Assembly (NCBI GenBank): GCA_938049225.1
Contig: CALICM010000047.1
Span: forward strand, 1-59,367
Reading direction: 5' to 3'
From: an uncultured Paracoccaceae bacterium
GTDB lineage: Bacteria > Pseudomonadota > Alphaproteobacteria > Rhodobacterales > Rhodobacteraceae
Length of the DNA: 59,367 nt
Shown: piece by piece, positions 8,821 through 18,271 of the stretch
Layout: each line of letters begins with the position of its first letter
Position numbering within the stretch: the stretch's first letter is position 1
The notes under the pieces: model-generated
The model's database searches: none
Told to the model about the DNA's origin: nothing
What the model saw: only the letters and a program-made list of their open reading frames with translations
Made by a program: the position numbers and the translations under genes

Positions 8821-9826
8821 AGCGGATCCTCGGGTCCAGGATGCCGTAAAGCACATCGGCGACCAGATTGAACAGCACGATGAGCACCGCAAAGATGAAG
8901 GTGAGGGTCTGCACCAGGGGAATATCCGCGCTTTGAATGCCGACGATCAGCAGTTGACCCAGTCCGTTCACGCGAAAGATCTGCTCGGTGATGATCGCCC
9001 CGCCGAAAATCTGCGGCACACCCAGCGCGATGACCGTTACCACGGGGATCATCGAGTTGCGCAGCACGTGGATCAGCAGCACCGCCCGCTCGCGCAGACC
9101 TTTGGCACGCGCCGTGCGCACATAGTCCTGCTGCAAGTTGTCCAGCATCGAGGCGCGCATGAAGCGGCTGATCTGGCTGGCGTTGAACAGCGCCAACACC
9201 ATCACCGGCATGATCATTTGCCGGACCTGAAACCAGAAGCTGTCCCAATCAGTGACCCGATGCGTGGTGTCATAGACACTTGGGAACCACTGTAGATTGA
9301 CCGAGAAGATGACAATGAACAGCAGGCCGGTGAAGAAGGTCGGCACCGAAAACCCGGCCATCGAGAAGAGCGTGCCGAATTGGTCGAACCAGGAATATTG
9401 CTTATAGGCCGAGATCACGCCGATCGGGATCGCGATCAGGATGCCCACAACATAGGACATGCCCACGACCCATAGCGTCTGTGGCATGCGTTCGGCGATC
9501 AGGTCGACGACCGGGCTGCGGGTCTGCCAACTGATAACACGCAGCCTGCTTTCTGAATCACCAATAGTCCAGCCGGTCCATTGCTCGATCAAATTCACCG
9601 GCTCGTTCCAGAAGAACTGCACGCACCATTTGAAATAGCGGATTGGCATCGGCTGGTCCAAACCCAGCGCATCGCGGATTTGTTGGCGCACCTCGGGCGG
9701 GATCGTCAGCGGCAAGCTGGCGGTCGGGTCGTTCGGCGCCATGTCGAGAATAACGAAAATAATGAAGCTGATGATCAACAGCGTCGGCACGGCAAAGGCG
9801 AGCCGGCGGAGCGTATAGGTGAACAT
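8813..9826 (-). CDS. Peptide/nickel-type ABC transporter permease (DppB/OppB family)
   Basis: The 337-residue permease begins MFTYTLRRLAFAVPTLLIIS, the standard N-terminal helix of DppB/OppB proteins. It carries a long periplasmic loop (about 60-120) and five further helices. Its EAA motif (YVRTARAKGLRERAVLLIHV) docks with the ATP-binding subunits. The C-terminus YGILDPRIRYD is typical. It follows the binding-protein gene by 56 nt, with a stem-loop in the gap, and overlaps the DppC gene. Confidence 0.94.
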   Translation of the reverse strand: MFTYTLRRLAFAVPTLLIISFIIFVILDMAPNDPTASLPLTIPPEVRQQIRDALGLDQPMPIRYFKWCVQFFWNEPVNLIEQWTGWTIGDSESRLRVISWQTRSPVVDLIAERMPQTLWVVGMSYVVGILIAIPIGVISAYKQYSWFDQFGTLFSMAGFSVPTFFTGLLFIVIFSVNLQWFPSVYDTTHRVTDWDSFWFQVRQMIMPVMVLALFNASQISRFMRASMLDNLQQDYVRTARAKGLRERAVLLIHVLRNSMIPVVTVIALGVPQIFGGAIITEQIFRVNGLGQLLIVGIQSADIPLVQTLTFIFAVLIVLFNLVADVLYGILDPRIRYD

Positions 9827-9851
9827 TCAGACCTCGGTTCTGCAAGAGGAT

Positions 9852-9875
9852 GCGCCGCCCCGGATGGGGCGACGC
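9852..9875 (-). terminator. Stem-loop between binding-protein and permease genes
   Basis: A 10-bp stem with one mismatch (9852-9861 with 9866-9875, core CGCCCC/GGGGCG) closes a GGAT loop. It lies between the binding-protein gene and the first permease gene. No T-run follows. Such intra-operon hairpins usually protect the upstream message or lower downstream expression, rather than ending the operon. Confidence 0.5.
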
Positions 9876-9882
9876 GAAAGTG

Positions 9883-11592
9883 TTACTCGACCCGGTGCCA
9901 GTCTGCGATGTTCCACAGCTCGCTGTCCCAGTCGGTCATCTTGACCCCGCCCAGGGTATTGGCGTGCGCCGAGGTACCACCGCGGTGGATGAGCGGAATG
10001 ATCGAATACTCTTGGATGATCATATCGTTCATTGCCTTGGCCAACTCACCACGCGTGGCCAGATCTGCCGTTTTGGCCATTTCATCGACCAAAGCGTCAT
10101 ACTCGGGCTTGCAGAAGCGCTGGATGTTCGAGCCCTGCCACTGGGTGCCGGGGCCCGGGATTTCCGAGCAGCGCCAGTTGGCCATATAGGCCTCGGGGTC
10201 GGCGCCCGAGAAGTTGTTGGTGTACATCTCGATGTCGGCATAGAACTTCTGGAACGTGTCCGGGGAGGCCGGATCGCCGCCGAAGAAGACCGACGCGTCG
10301 ATGTTGCGCAACTCGACCTCGACGCCCAGTTCGTTCCACCACTGTTTGATCAGCGCTTGCGTGCCCTGACGGACCGAGTTGGTCGAGGTTTGGTAAAGCA
10401 CCGACAGGCGTACGCCGTCTTTTTCGCGCACACCGTCCCCACCGGGGACCCAGCCAGCCGCATCCAGCACGGCCTTGGCACCTTCCAGATCCTGCGTCTT
10501 ACAGCCGTCATTCGCGGTCGAGGCATAAAGCTCGGGTGCGGGCAGCACGTTGCAGGTCACCTGGCCGGTCTTGCCATAGCCCACCTCGACCAGCAGTTCG
10601 CGGTCGATGGCCATGGACAAGGCCTTGCCCACTTCGGGATCGGTCAGGAAGGGGTGCGGATTGTTGCCGTCGTTATAGACCGAGCGTTCCTCGGCAGACA
10701 GGCCACTGTCGGCGTTGGTCTGGTTCAAGTGCAAACGCTCGACCGAGGTTTGGAACGACACCACGACCGAGCCTTTGCCCGCGGCCTCCATCTGGGTCAG
10801 GATCTCGGGCTCGATCTGCAGGTTCCATGCATAATCGAACTCACCCGTCTCAAGCACCGATCGTGCTGCACTGGCCGCGTCGCCGCCCCCTTTGAAGAGC
10901 ACCGAGCCAAAGGCGGGCTTGTCTGCCTCGCGGTAGTTCGGGTTCGCCTCGAGCGAGATCACATCGTTGGGCTTGAAGTCGGTGACAACGAAAGGCCCTG
11001 TGCCGATAGGGCCGAAGTTGGCGTCGGTGCATTCGGGGGCCTTGGCGCCCAAGCAATCGGCAAACTGAGCGGCTTGCAGCACGGGGCTTTCGGAGCCCGC
11101 AAACGCCGTATAGGGATAGGGCTTGGGCTCGGCGAAAATCACCTTCACGGTCAGGTCATCGACCGCCTCGACGCTGGTCACCCCGTCGAAATAGCTGGAC
11201 TGCGAGCAGCCCCCCTCGGGGTGAGTGCAATACTGCCAGGTAAAGACCGCGTCGTTTGCGGTGAACGGCGTGCCGTCGGACCACAGGATGCCCGGTTTGA
11301 TCTTCCATGTGATTGATGTCAGATCGGCGGCCACCCCACCGTTCTCGACCGTTGGCAACTGCTCGACCAAACGCGGCACGATGTTGCCGTCTTGGTCGTA
11401 GCTTGCCAGTGGCTCAAGCACCATCGAGGCCGCTTCGACCTCCTTGGTGCCGCCCGAAAGGAACGGGTTCATTGTCGATGGCGCTTGCCAATATATGATA
11501 TTCAGTTGGCCGTCCGCGCCACGCTCGGCCATTGCGGCCGATGCGCCCAGCGCCAAAACGACGGCGGTTCCAAGTAGGTGTGTCAGTCGCAT
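9883..11592 (-). CDS. Peptide ABC transporter substrate-binding protein (SBP family 5, DppA/OppA-like)
   Basis: The 569-residue periplasmic protein captures an oligopeptide or similar solute for the importer encoded around it. The signal peptide is clear (MRLTHLLGTAVVLALGASAAMA, cleavage near 22). The mature part has family-5 landmarks: the N-terminal LNIIYWQAPSTMNPFLSGG and the domain hinge near FKPNDVISLEANPNYRE. The long insertions typical of peptide binders are present. It sits 74 nt after the second ATPase gene and 56 nt before the permeases. The ligand cannot be deduced. Confidence 0.93.
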   Translation of the reverse strand: MRLTHLLGTAVVLALGASAAMAERGADGQLNIIYWQAPSTMNPFLSGGTKEVEAASMVLEPLASYDQDGNIVPRLVEQLPTVENGGVAADLTSITWKIKPGILWSDGTPFTANDAVFTWQYCTHPEGGCSQSSYFDGVTSVEAVDDLTVKVIFAEPKPYPYTAFAGSESPVLQAAQFADCLGAKAPECTDANFGPIGTGPFVVTDFKPNDVISLEANPNYREADKPAFGSVLFKGGGDAASAARSVLETGEFDYAWNLQIEPEILTQMEAAGKGSVVVSFQTSVERLHLNQTNADSGLSAEERSVYNDGNNPHPFLTDPEVGKALSMAIDRELLVEVGYGKTGQVTCNVLPAPELYASTANDGCKTQDLEGAKAVLDAAGWVPGGDGVREKDGVRLSVLYQTSTNSVRQGTQALIKQWWNELGVEVELRNIDASVFFGGDPASPDTFQKFYADIEMYTNNFSGADPEAYMANWRCSEIPGPGTQWQGSNIQRFCKPEYDALVDEMAKTADLATRGELAKAMNDMIIQEYSIIPLIHRGGTSAHANTLGGVKMTDWDSELWNIADWHRVE

Positions 11593-11666
11593 GTTATTGG
11601 CTCCCTGTTGCCTTGCTTAACTGAAGTGACACGCAGCCACGCGCTGCGCACAAACTGAAAATCATG

Positions 11667-12662
11667 CTACGCGTCTTCCAGCAGATGGCAAGCGGCATAG
11701 CGGCCCTGGCCCAGATCCCGCCAGGTCGGCTCTTCGACTCGGCAGCGGTCCATCACCTTGGGGCAGCGGGTGCAAAAATTGCAGCCCTGCGGTGGATTTG
11801 CCGGGCTGGGCACATCGCCGGTCAGGATGATCCGTTCACGCACCGCCTCGGTCTTGGGGTCAGGGTTGGGCACGGCGGACAGCAGCGCTTGGGTATAGGG
11901 GTGCTTGGGATCATTGTAGAGCGCGTCGCGCGGGGCCAGTTCGACGATCTTGCCCAGATACATCACCGCGACACGGGTCGCGAGATGCCGGACCATCGAA
12001 AGGTCGTGACTGATGAACAGATAAGTTAGCCCCAGCTTCTCTTGCAAGTCTTCAAGCAAATTAACAACTTGCGCCTGAATGCTCACATCCAGCGCCGCAA
12101 TCGGTTCGTCGCAGACAATGAACTTCGGGTTCAAGGCCAGGGCCCGCGCGATCCCGATCCTTTGCCGTTGGCCGCCGGAAAATTCGTGCGGATAGCGGTT
12201 CGCGAAATCGCGGTTCAACCCCACCGCATCCAGCAGTTCATAGACCTTGTTACGCCGGTCGGTGGCGTTCATCGCGTGATGCTCGGACAGCGGTTCGGCA
12301 ATGATCGAGCCGACAGTCATACGTGGGTTCAAGCTGGCCTGCGGGTCTTGAAAAATCATCTGCATCGTTGGGCGCAGATCGCGCAGTGCAGTCCCTTCAA
12401 GCGTTGAGATATCCCGACCATCGATCTCGATCACACCCTCGGTCGGCTGATAGAGCCGCAGGATAGTGCGCCCGGCGGTTGATTTGCCACAACCGCTTTC
12501 GCCGACCAGACCCAGTGTTTCGCCCTCGAAAATCTCGAAGCTGATGTCGTCGACCGCTTTGACGCTGCCCGCCTGGCGGCGCAGCAGCCCCTCGTGAATC
12601 GGGAAGTGCATCTTTAGCCCGTCAACACGGACCAGGACCCGGGGATCGCCACCGTCAGCCAT
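11667..12662 (-). CDS. Peptide ABC transporter ATP-binding protein (DppF/OppF family)
   Basis: The 331-residue ATPase energises the Opp/Dpp-type importer. The Walker A (GESGCGKST), the signature ([15 protein letters not shown]) and the Walker B ([12 protein letters not shown]) are intact. The C-terminal oligopeptide-transporter domain contains a Cys motif ([15 protein letters not shown]) that usually holds an Fe-S cluster. I set the start at ATG 12662 (MADGGDPRV). It overlaps the previous ATPase stop by 8 nt; the open frame upstream of it is non-coding antisense to that gene. Confidence 0.94.
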   Translation of the reverse strand: MADGGDPRVLVRVDGLKMHFPIHEGLLRRQAGSVKAVDDISFEIFEGETLGLVGESGCGKSTAGRTILRLYQPTEGVIEIDGRDISTLEGTALRDLRPTMQMIFQDPQASLNPRMTVGSIIAEPLSEHHAMNATDRRNKVYELLDAVGLNRDFANRYPHEFSGGQRQRIGIARALALNPKFIVCDEPIAALDVSIQAQVVNLLEDLQEKLGLTYLFISHDLSMVRHLATRVAVMYLGKIVELAPRDALYNDPKHPYTQALLSAVPNPDPKTEAVRERIILTGDVPSPANPPQGCNFCTRCPKVMDRCRVEEPTWRDLGQGRYAACHLLEDA

Positions 12663-13659
12663 TGTAAGGCTCCCGTGTTCGCGCATCCCAAAAACAGGCA
12701 ACGTCGTGCCGGGCGCCCACATCGCGGCGCTCGGGGTTCTCGACCAGGCAGCGGTCGAAGACATGCCCGCAGCGGGCGGCGAAGGGGCAGGAAGCCGGAT
12801 GCGCGGCCAGGCTGGGCGGTTGTCCCTGGATTGAGCGCAGCCTGGCATCGCGGGTCCCATCGACCCGCGGCACGGTTTCCAGCAGCGCGCGGGTATAGGG
12901 GTGTTGCGGGTTTGCGAACAACTCACCCACCGGCGCGTGCTCGACGATCTGCCCGCCGTACATCACCATCACCCGGTCGGCAATCCCGGCCACTACGCCC
13001 AAGTCATGGGTGATCCAGACAATCGCCATGCCCAGTTGCTGGCGCAGGTCGCGCACCAACTCGATGATCTGCGCTTGAATGGTCACGTCCAAGGCGGTCG
13101 TGGGTTCGTCCGCAATCAGCAACTTTGGGTCGCAGGCCAGCGCGATCGCGATCATCACGCGTTGCCGCATGCCGCCGGAAAACTGGTGCGGATAGTCCGA
13201 CAACCGCTTGCGCGCATCGGGAATGCCGACCAGGTCCAGCAGTTCAGCCGCCCGGGCGCGCGCTGCCTTCTTGCTGAGCCCCATGTGGATTTGCAAAGGC
13301 TCAACCAGTTGGTATCCCACGGTGAACACCGGGTTCAGCGAGGTCATGGGATCTTGAAACACAAAGCCGACATCGCCGCCGCGCAGGTCGCGCAGCTGTG
13401 CCTCGGACATTTTGCGCACGTCGCTGCCTTGATACAGGATCTCACCCGATACAATCTCGGCGGGCGGGCTGGGCAACAGGCCCATCAGGCTCATCATGGT
13501 TACGGACTTGCCGGAACCGCTTTCGCCTACGACCCCCAACAACTCGCCCGGGCCAACATCAAAGCTCACCGAATTGACAGCGTGCACCTCGCCATCGCGG
13601 GTGCGGAAGATCGTCTTGAGGTTGTTTACGTCCAGAATGGGCGCGGCCCCATCAGGCAT
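12655..13659 (-). CDS. Peptide ABC transporter ATP-binding protein (DppD/OppD family)
   Basis: The 334-residue first gene of the five-gene importer operon encodes the second ATPase. Walker A is GESGSGKSV, the signature is [15 protein letters not shown], and Walker B is [12 protein letters not shown]. The C-terminal Cys cluster ([14 protein letters not shown]) is present. The operon order (ATPase, ATPase, binding protein, permease, permease) differs from the classic dppABCDF order but is common in Rhodobacteraceae. It diverges from the argE-like gene, and the 151-nt gap must hold both promoters. Confidence 0.94.
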   Translation of the reverse strand: MPDGAAPILDVNNLKTIFRTRDGEVHAVNSVSFDVGPGELLGVVGESGSGKSVTMMSLMGLLPSPPAEIVSGEILYQGSDVRKMSEAQLRDLRGGDVGFVFQDPMTSLNPVFTVGYQLVEPLQIHMGLSKKAARARAAELLDLVGIPDARKRLSDYPHQFSGGMRQRVMIAIALACDPKLLIADEPTTALDVTIQAQIIELVRDLRQQLGMAIVWITHDLGVVAGIADRVMVMYGGQIVEHAPVGELFANPQHPYTRALLETVPRVDGTRDARLRSIQGQPPSLAAHPASCPFAARCGHVFDRCLVENPERRDVGARHDVACFWDARTREPYNG

Positions 13660-13810
13660 GCAGTAGTCCCCGTTGTTATTACGCCGCTTCTCCCAAAGCA
13701 GCGATGCGCTTATGCTTGCGCTTGCAACACACTAGCCACTATGTCTGTGAGGTGGCAATGCCCAAATGCCGCACCCGTGAACAAAGTTAACAACGGTGGA
13801 AGGTCACGCG

Positions 13811-14971
13811 ATGGCGCAGCGCTATACCCCGCAGGCAATGCTGGCGCATCTGGTGGGATTCGACACCGAAAGCCACCGCAGCAACCTGCAATTGATCGAC
13901 TTTGTCGAAGCGTATTTGGCCGATCACGGGATAGCGGCCACCAAAGTGCCAGACGAGACGGGTGACAAGGCGTCGCTGTTCGCGCAGATCGGCCCAAATG
14001 TGCCAGGCGGTGTTATCCTGTCGGGGCACACGGACGTCGTCCCTGTCGCGGGCCAAGATTGGAGCACGGACCCTTATGTGCTAACCGAGCGCGACGGGCG
14101 ACTTTATGGGCGCGGCACCTGCGACATGAAGGGTTTCCTTGCGGTTTGCCTGGCCGCGGTGCCCGATATGCTGGCCGCCGATCTGAAACGCCCGATCCAA
14201 TTGGCGCTCAGCTATGACGAGGAGGTTGGTTGTATCGGTGCCCCGCCAATGATCGACGCGATGCGGGCCGCACTGCCGCCCGCATCCTCTGCGATCATTG
14301 GGGAGCCATCGCTGATGAAAGTGGTCACCGGGCACAAAGCGACCACGGATCTGATGACGCAGGTGCGCGGCTACGAGGTGCATTCCAGTCTGATGGACCG
14401 GGGGGTTTCGGCGGTGATGGCCGCCGCGGAATTGATTGACTGGTGCGGCGCCCAAAACCGCGCCAATGCCGCCGCCGCCGACCCTGCCAGCCCCTATGAT
14501 CCGCCGTATACCACCCTGCATGTCGGGACCATTCAAGGGGGCACGGCGGGCAATATCACGGCGCGGGATTGTCAGTTTTCGTTGGATATCCGCGCCATTC
14601 CCACCGAAGAGATCGGCGATTGGGTTGCGCGCTACGCCGCTGAAGTGCGCGCTGTCGAGGCCCGGTTGCAAGCGATCCGCCCCGAGGCTGCCATTACGTT
14701 CACCGTCCGCAACACCGTCCCAGGTTGCCGGGCAGAGGTCGATGGCGCGGCCGAGGCGCTGGCCCGGGCACTGACCGGCGACAATGGCCAGCATGTGGTC
14801 GCCTATGCGACCGAGGCCGGGCAGTTTCAGGACCGCGGCTATTCCGCCTGCATCTGCGGCCCCGGTTCGATCGAACAGGCGCATCAGGCGGATGAGTTCA
14901 TCGAAAAATCCGAACTAGACGCGGGCGCTGCGTTTGTGAACCGGCTGATCGACCGGTTGGCGGCGGATTAA
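13811..14971 (+). CDS. argE: Acetylornithine deacetylase (ArgE-type M20 peptidase)
   Basis: The 386-residue cytoplasmic metallohydrolase would release ornithine from N-acetylornithine, or another N-acyl amino acid. Metal ligands and catalytic residues are in place: SGHTD (His73, Asp75), GTCDMKG (Asp105) and DEEVG (Glu137 catalytic, Glu138 ligand). A dimerisation domain follows (about 180-290). ATG at 13811 has GGAAGG 7 nt upstream and is better than the GTG at 13796. The gene diverges from a peptide importer, so a role in using imported acyl-amino acids or dipeptides is possible. It meets the sulfotransferase gene tail to tail, with 4 nt overlap. Confidence 0.88.
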   Translation: MAQRYTPQAMLAHLVGFDTESHRSNLQLIDFVEAYLADHGIAATKVPDETGDKASLFAQIGPNVPGGVILSGHTDVVPVAGQDWSTDPYVLTERDGRLYGRGTCDMKGFLAVCLAAVPDMLAADLKRPIQLALSYDEEVGCIGAPPMIDAMRAALPPASSAIIGEPSLMKVVTGHKATTDLMTQVRGYEVHSSLMDRGVSAVMAAAELIDWCGAQNRANAAAADPASPYDPPYTTLHVGTIQGGTAGNITARDCQFSLDIRAIPTEEIGDWVARYAAEVRAVEARLQAIRPEAAITFTVRNTVPGCRAEVDGAAEALARALTGDNGQHVVAYATEAGQFQDRGYSACICGPGSIEQAHQADEFIEKSELDAGAAFVNRLIDRLAAD

Positions 14972-15870
14972 TCCGCATCCTTGGCGCGCAGCATCCGCAC
15001 ACCGTCCATCTTTCGCAGCGCCTTCAGGTCGGCGGTAAACGCCGCCTGCAACCGCACGGCCTCATCCTCGGACCACATTCGATAAGTCCAATTCTCAGCC
15101 GACAGCGGATAGGCAACGCTCATCGCATAGGCCACACGCCGCACGGCCTCGCCGCCCTCAAGTGCCCCGATGCGCAACAACTCCTCGGTCGCGCGCTGTG
15201 ACAGGCCGGGGCGGCGGTTGGCCTGTTCGACCTTGAACCCGCCCTCGGGTGCACAGCCCGCAATCTCGCGCAGGATCAGCTGCGGGTCCCGGCGGAACAG
15301 TTTGAAGTTCCAAACCGTGATCGGTGCGCCGGGAAAAGCATCGCGGATGGATTGGATCAACGGCACCCAACTTGGGATCTGGTTCAGCCAGGCCTCGCGG
15401 AACGCTTCCACTGGGGTGAAATCCTTTGGCGAGATCCGCAGGTTTTCGGTAAAGACCGATCGCGCGAATTCCGCCTGATGGCGCACGGCCAAAAAAATCT
15501 CGGCCCGTTGTCCGGCCAGCAGTTCCGAAATCAACGCGATCCGTTGATCGAACCGAGGGTACATGCCCTGCCCCAAACGGACCATTTCGGCCGGCGTCCC
15601 TAGCAGGTTCTCTTCAGACAGCAGCACATGCCGGTCCCCGGCCGCTGCCAGTTCCTGCTTGAGGTATTCCGCTGCTTGCGCACGTCTTTGTACGGCACCC
15701 GGCTTGCCCGTATCCCTGTTGAAGCTGAGTTTCGTAAAGCTATCGCGAAACGGGCCCAGCGGGATGTAGTGCCGCCCAGCGGCCGCCAGCGCGTCTTGGT
15801 TTTGCGCGAACGCATCCTGAATAAAAGTGGACCCGGTTTTATGCGCCCCAAGATGCAGGGTAATCGTCAT
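14968..15870 (-). CDS. Sulfotransferase-like P-loop protein
   Basis: The 300-residue protein opens with TITLHLGAHKTGSTFIQ, the 5'-phosphosulfate-binding loop of PAPS-dependent sulfotransferases (GxHKTGST). Two further candidate motifs are HVLLSEENLLG (about 80) and IFLAVRHQAEFARSVF (about 135), the latter resembling the 3'-phosphate-binding RxxxxxxxS element. No signal peptide is present. The acceptor is unknown; in this family it is often a cell-surface glycan. Neighbours (argE, a TRAP transporter) give no clue. Confidence 0.75.
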   Translation of the reverse strand: MTITLHLGAHKTGSTFIQDAFAQNQDALAAAGRHYIPLGPFRDSFTKLSFNRDTGKPGAVQRRAQAAEYLKQELAAAGDRHVLLSEENLLGTPAEMVRLGQGMYPRFDQRIALISELLAGQRAEIFLAVRHQAEFARSVFTENLRISPKDFTPVEAFREAWLNQIPSWVPLIQSIRDAFPGAPITVWNFKLFRRDPQLILREIAGCAPEGGFKVEQANRRPGLSQRATEELLRIGALEGGEAVRRVAYAMSVAYPLSAENWTYRMWSEDEAVRLQAAFTADLKALRKMDGVRMLRAKDAD

Positions 15871-15937
15871 GCTATCGCGCCCAAGCTGCTGCTGCCCGCC
15901 CCGCTCTTATCCAAGCGCGGGGCGCAGCGCCAGCGCG

Positions 15938-17386
15938 TTAATTGGCATAGGCGACCGAGGGCAGCCAAGTGACGATCCAGGGCAATTGGAACACGATCAA
16001 AAGCCCCGCCAGTTGCAGCAGCACGAAGGGGATAATCCCGCGATAAATGTGGGCCAGACTGACCGATGGCGGACACACCCCTTTCAAATAGAACAGCGCG
16101 AAACCCACCGGGGGGGTCAGGAACGAGGTCTGCAGGGTTACCGCCACCAGGATCGCGAACCAAACCACCTCGGGGTCGCGCACCACATCGAAGCCGTTTA
16201 TATCCAGGCCCAGGCCCAGAACGATGGGCAGCATCAGCGGCATGATGATCAGCGTGATCTCGATCCAATCCAGCAGGAAGCCGAGGCAGAAGATGATGAA
16301 CAGAATGAACAGGATGATATGGTTGGGGTCCGAGAAGACAGCTGTGACGATATTCTCGACGATCTCGTCGCCGCCATAGTTTCTCAGGATAAAGGCAAAG
16401 AAATTGGCCGCCAGAAAAATCCCAACGATATAACCGCTGGTGTTCATCGTGGACCGCGACACTTCTTTCAGCACCTTATAGGTCAGCTTGCCGTTGAACG
16501 CCGCCAGAATGGTCGCGCCCAGCGCGCCCAGTCCCGACGCCTCGGTCGGTGTCGCGATCCCGGCAAAGATCGAGCCCAGAACCAGTAGGATCAGGAACAT
16601 TGGCGGCACCACCGCCTTGGCCACCTCCAGCACAACCTCCATGCCGACCTGCCCATGTTTTTCGGGCACCGGCATCGCTTTGGGGTTGATCATGCCGTAA
16701 ACAATGATGAACAGGATATAGAGCACACCCAACAGCAGGCCCGGAAACAGCGCGCCCATGAACAGATCGCCCAGGCTGATCGCCAGCTGATCCGACATGA
16801 TCACCAGCATGATCGACGGCGGGATCAGGATCCCCAGCGTCCCGGCACTGGCAATCGTACCCGTCGCGATCGGTTTCGAGTAACTTTGGTTCAACATCTG
16901 CGGCAGCGCCATGACGCCCAGCAACGTCACCGAGGCGCCGATCACACCGGTCGAGGCCGCCAGAATGATACCGATCAGCAGTACCGTCAGCGACAGGCCA
17001 CCCCGCAGCCCACCGAACAGTTTTTGCATCGAGTGCATCATCCGCTGTGCCACGCCGGATTGGTCCAGCATCAGCCCCATGAAGATGAACATTGGCAGGG
17101 CGACCAGCACGGGGTTCTTAATAATCGAGCCGAACAAACGGCCGCCTACAACTCCCATTTTTTTGTAGCTGATCCCAGTGCTGTCATACTCGATGATATC
17201 GCGGAACGCGCTGCGCGCCGGATCGACGAAAATCTCAGCGATCAGCACAAAGATCAGCGACACGCCAACCAGCGCGTAGGCCACCGGGATACCGCGGAAC
17301 AGAAACACGATGAACAGCAGGAACATCGCCGCGACAAGCAGCTCGTTCAGGGTCAGAAACTGACCGATAAAACCCAGAATTTCCAT
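15938..17386 (-). CDS. dctM: TRAP transporter large permease (DctM/SiaM family)
   Basis: The 482-residue inner-membrane protein is the ion-coupled transport subunit of a tripartite ATP-independent periplasmic transporter. It has about 12 helices. Recognisable DctM segments include AASTGVIGASVTLLGVMALPQML and LDWIEITLIIMPLMLPIVLGLG. The length is at the long end for the family, matching the 'mannitol/chloroaromatic' or 2-oxo-acid branch. It is preceded by the small permease with 3 nt spacing, and the two must act as one complex. Confidence 0.95.
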   Translation of the reverse strand: MEILGFIGQFLTLNELLVAAMFLLFIVFLFRGIPVAYALVGVSLIFVLIAEIFVDPARSAFRDIIEYDSTGISYKKMGVVGGRLFGSIIKNPVLVALPMFIFMGLMLDQSGVAQRMMHSMQKLFGGLRGGLSLTVLLIGIILAASTGVIGASVTLLGVMALPQMLNQSYSKPIATGTIASAGTLGILIPPSIMLVIMSDQLAISLGDLFMGALFPGLLLGVLYILFIIVYGMINPKAMPVPEKHGQVGMEVVLEVAKAVVPPMFLILLVLGSIFAGIATPTEASGLGALGATILAAFNGKLTYKVLKEVSRSTMNTSGYIVGIFLAANFFAFILRNYGGDEIVENIVTAVFSDPNHIILFILFIIFCLGFLLDWIEITLIIMPLMLPIVLGLGLDINGFDVVRDPEVVWFAILVAVTLQTSFLTPPVGFALFYLKGVCPPSVSLAHIYRGIIPFVLLQLAGLLIVFQLPWIVTWLPSVAYAN

Positions 17387-17389
17387 GGC

Positions 17390-18193
17390 CTACGCGCTCC
17401 GCTGATCTTTGCCGCGCAGCACGTAAGCGGCCAGGATGGCAATGGCGGTGAGTGCAAATGTCATCAACATGGTTTTTAATATCTCGATCCCCATGATCTC
17501 GACCGGCTCGAAAATCGGCTCCCGCGTGATACGACGCAGGTTGAAGTCGGGCGGGGCGGTCAGGCGGACGTACCAGTAGAGAACGTAGAATATACTCAAG
17601 TTGATCAGGAACATGGTCGAGGGCAGTGCATACAGCAACTGCTTCCACAGATGCGGCGTGGTCAGCCGGGAAAGATACCGCACATAGGCCGCCCAGATCG
17701 AGATCGCGACAAAGGCCAGACTGATGTTCAAAAAGACCTTAAGCAGGTAGAGCCGGTGCAGTCCATTGGGACTGTCCGACCCCTCGTTCGCCTGAACGGA
17801 TGCAACGGCATAGTGGAACGTCATATCCCAGGCCAGGATAATGAAGGGCAGGAACAGCCAGACCAGACCGAAAATCTCGATCCGATGTTTGCGCCGGTCA
17901 TCAAAATTGGCAAAAAAGATGTCCACCCGCACGTGGCTGTTGGTCGTCACAGCGTAACCGATCCCGATCATCACCGCCGCGCCATAAAGCCACCATTGCA
18001 GATCATCCAGCCACGCTTGGTTGTTGCCCGCGCCGCGCAAAAAGATCTGACTGACAATGGCCAACATCAAGGCCGGATAGATCCATGCAAAGACATTCGA
18101 CGTCAAAACCGAGAACCGGTCGCCCCAATTGTGTTCGCTCCGGCCCACTTCCCCGGGGTCCGAGAGCGAGATAAGTTCCTCGACCTTGTCCAT
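17390..18193 (-). CDS. dctQ: TRAP transporter small permease (DctQ family)
   Basis: The 267-residue protein is longer than typical DctQ (~160-200). Several hydrophobic helices are visible (WIYPALMLAIVSQIFL, WWLYGAAVMIGIGYAV, a stretch near WLFLPFIILAWDMTF, and a last helix LMTFALTAIAILAAYVL). The central VRVDIFFANFDDR is the conserved DctQ signature. It stabilises the large permease and helps dock the binding protein. The position between dctP and dctM confirms the assignment. Confidence 0.9.
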   Translation of the reverse strand: MDKVEELISLSDPGEVGRSEHNWGDRFSVLTSNVFAWIYPALMLAIVSQIFLRGAGNNQAWLDDLQWWLYGAAVMIGIGYAVTTNSHVRVDIFFANFDDRRKHRIEIFGLVWLFLPFIILAWDMTFHYAVASVQANEGSDSPNGLHRLYLLKVFLNISLAFVAISIWAAYVRYLSRLTTPHLWKQLLYALPSTMFLINLSIFYVLYWYVRLTAPPDFNLRRITREPIFEPVEIMGIEILKTMLMTFALTAIAILAAYVLRGKDQRSA

Positions 18194-18226
18194 GATGTCC
18201 TGACGTCTGCTTGCAGGTTAGGGTTT

Positions 18227-18248
18227 GGGGCGGCGGCACCGCCACCCC
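18227..18248. terminator. Strong stem-loop between dctP and dctQ
   Basis: GGGGCGGCGG (18227-18236) pairs with CCGCCACCCC (18239-18248), with one wobble. On the plus strand it is followed by ATTTTTCTTT, a textbook intrinsic terminator. On the minus strand, where the TRAP genes are read, no T-run follows. There it more likely acts as an mRNA-stabilising hairpin after the binding-protein gene while blocking antisense transcription. Confidence 0.6.
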
Positions 18249-18271
18249 ATTTTTCTTTGCAAGTGAGGCGC

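Noticed and set aside
9850-11316. 488-codon plus-strand open frame
   Set aside because: It is antisense to the peptide-binding protein and rich in His/Arg/Gly, as expected from reversed high-GC coding sequence.
16655-17479. Gln/His/Arg-rich plus-strand open frame
   Set aside because: It is the reverse complement of hydrophobic DctM helices, which produces such compositions.
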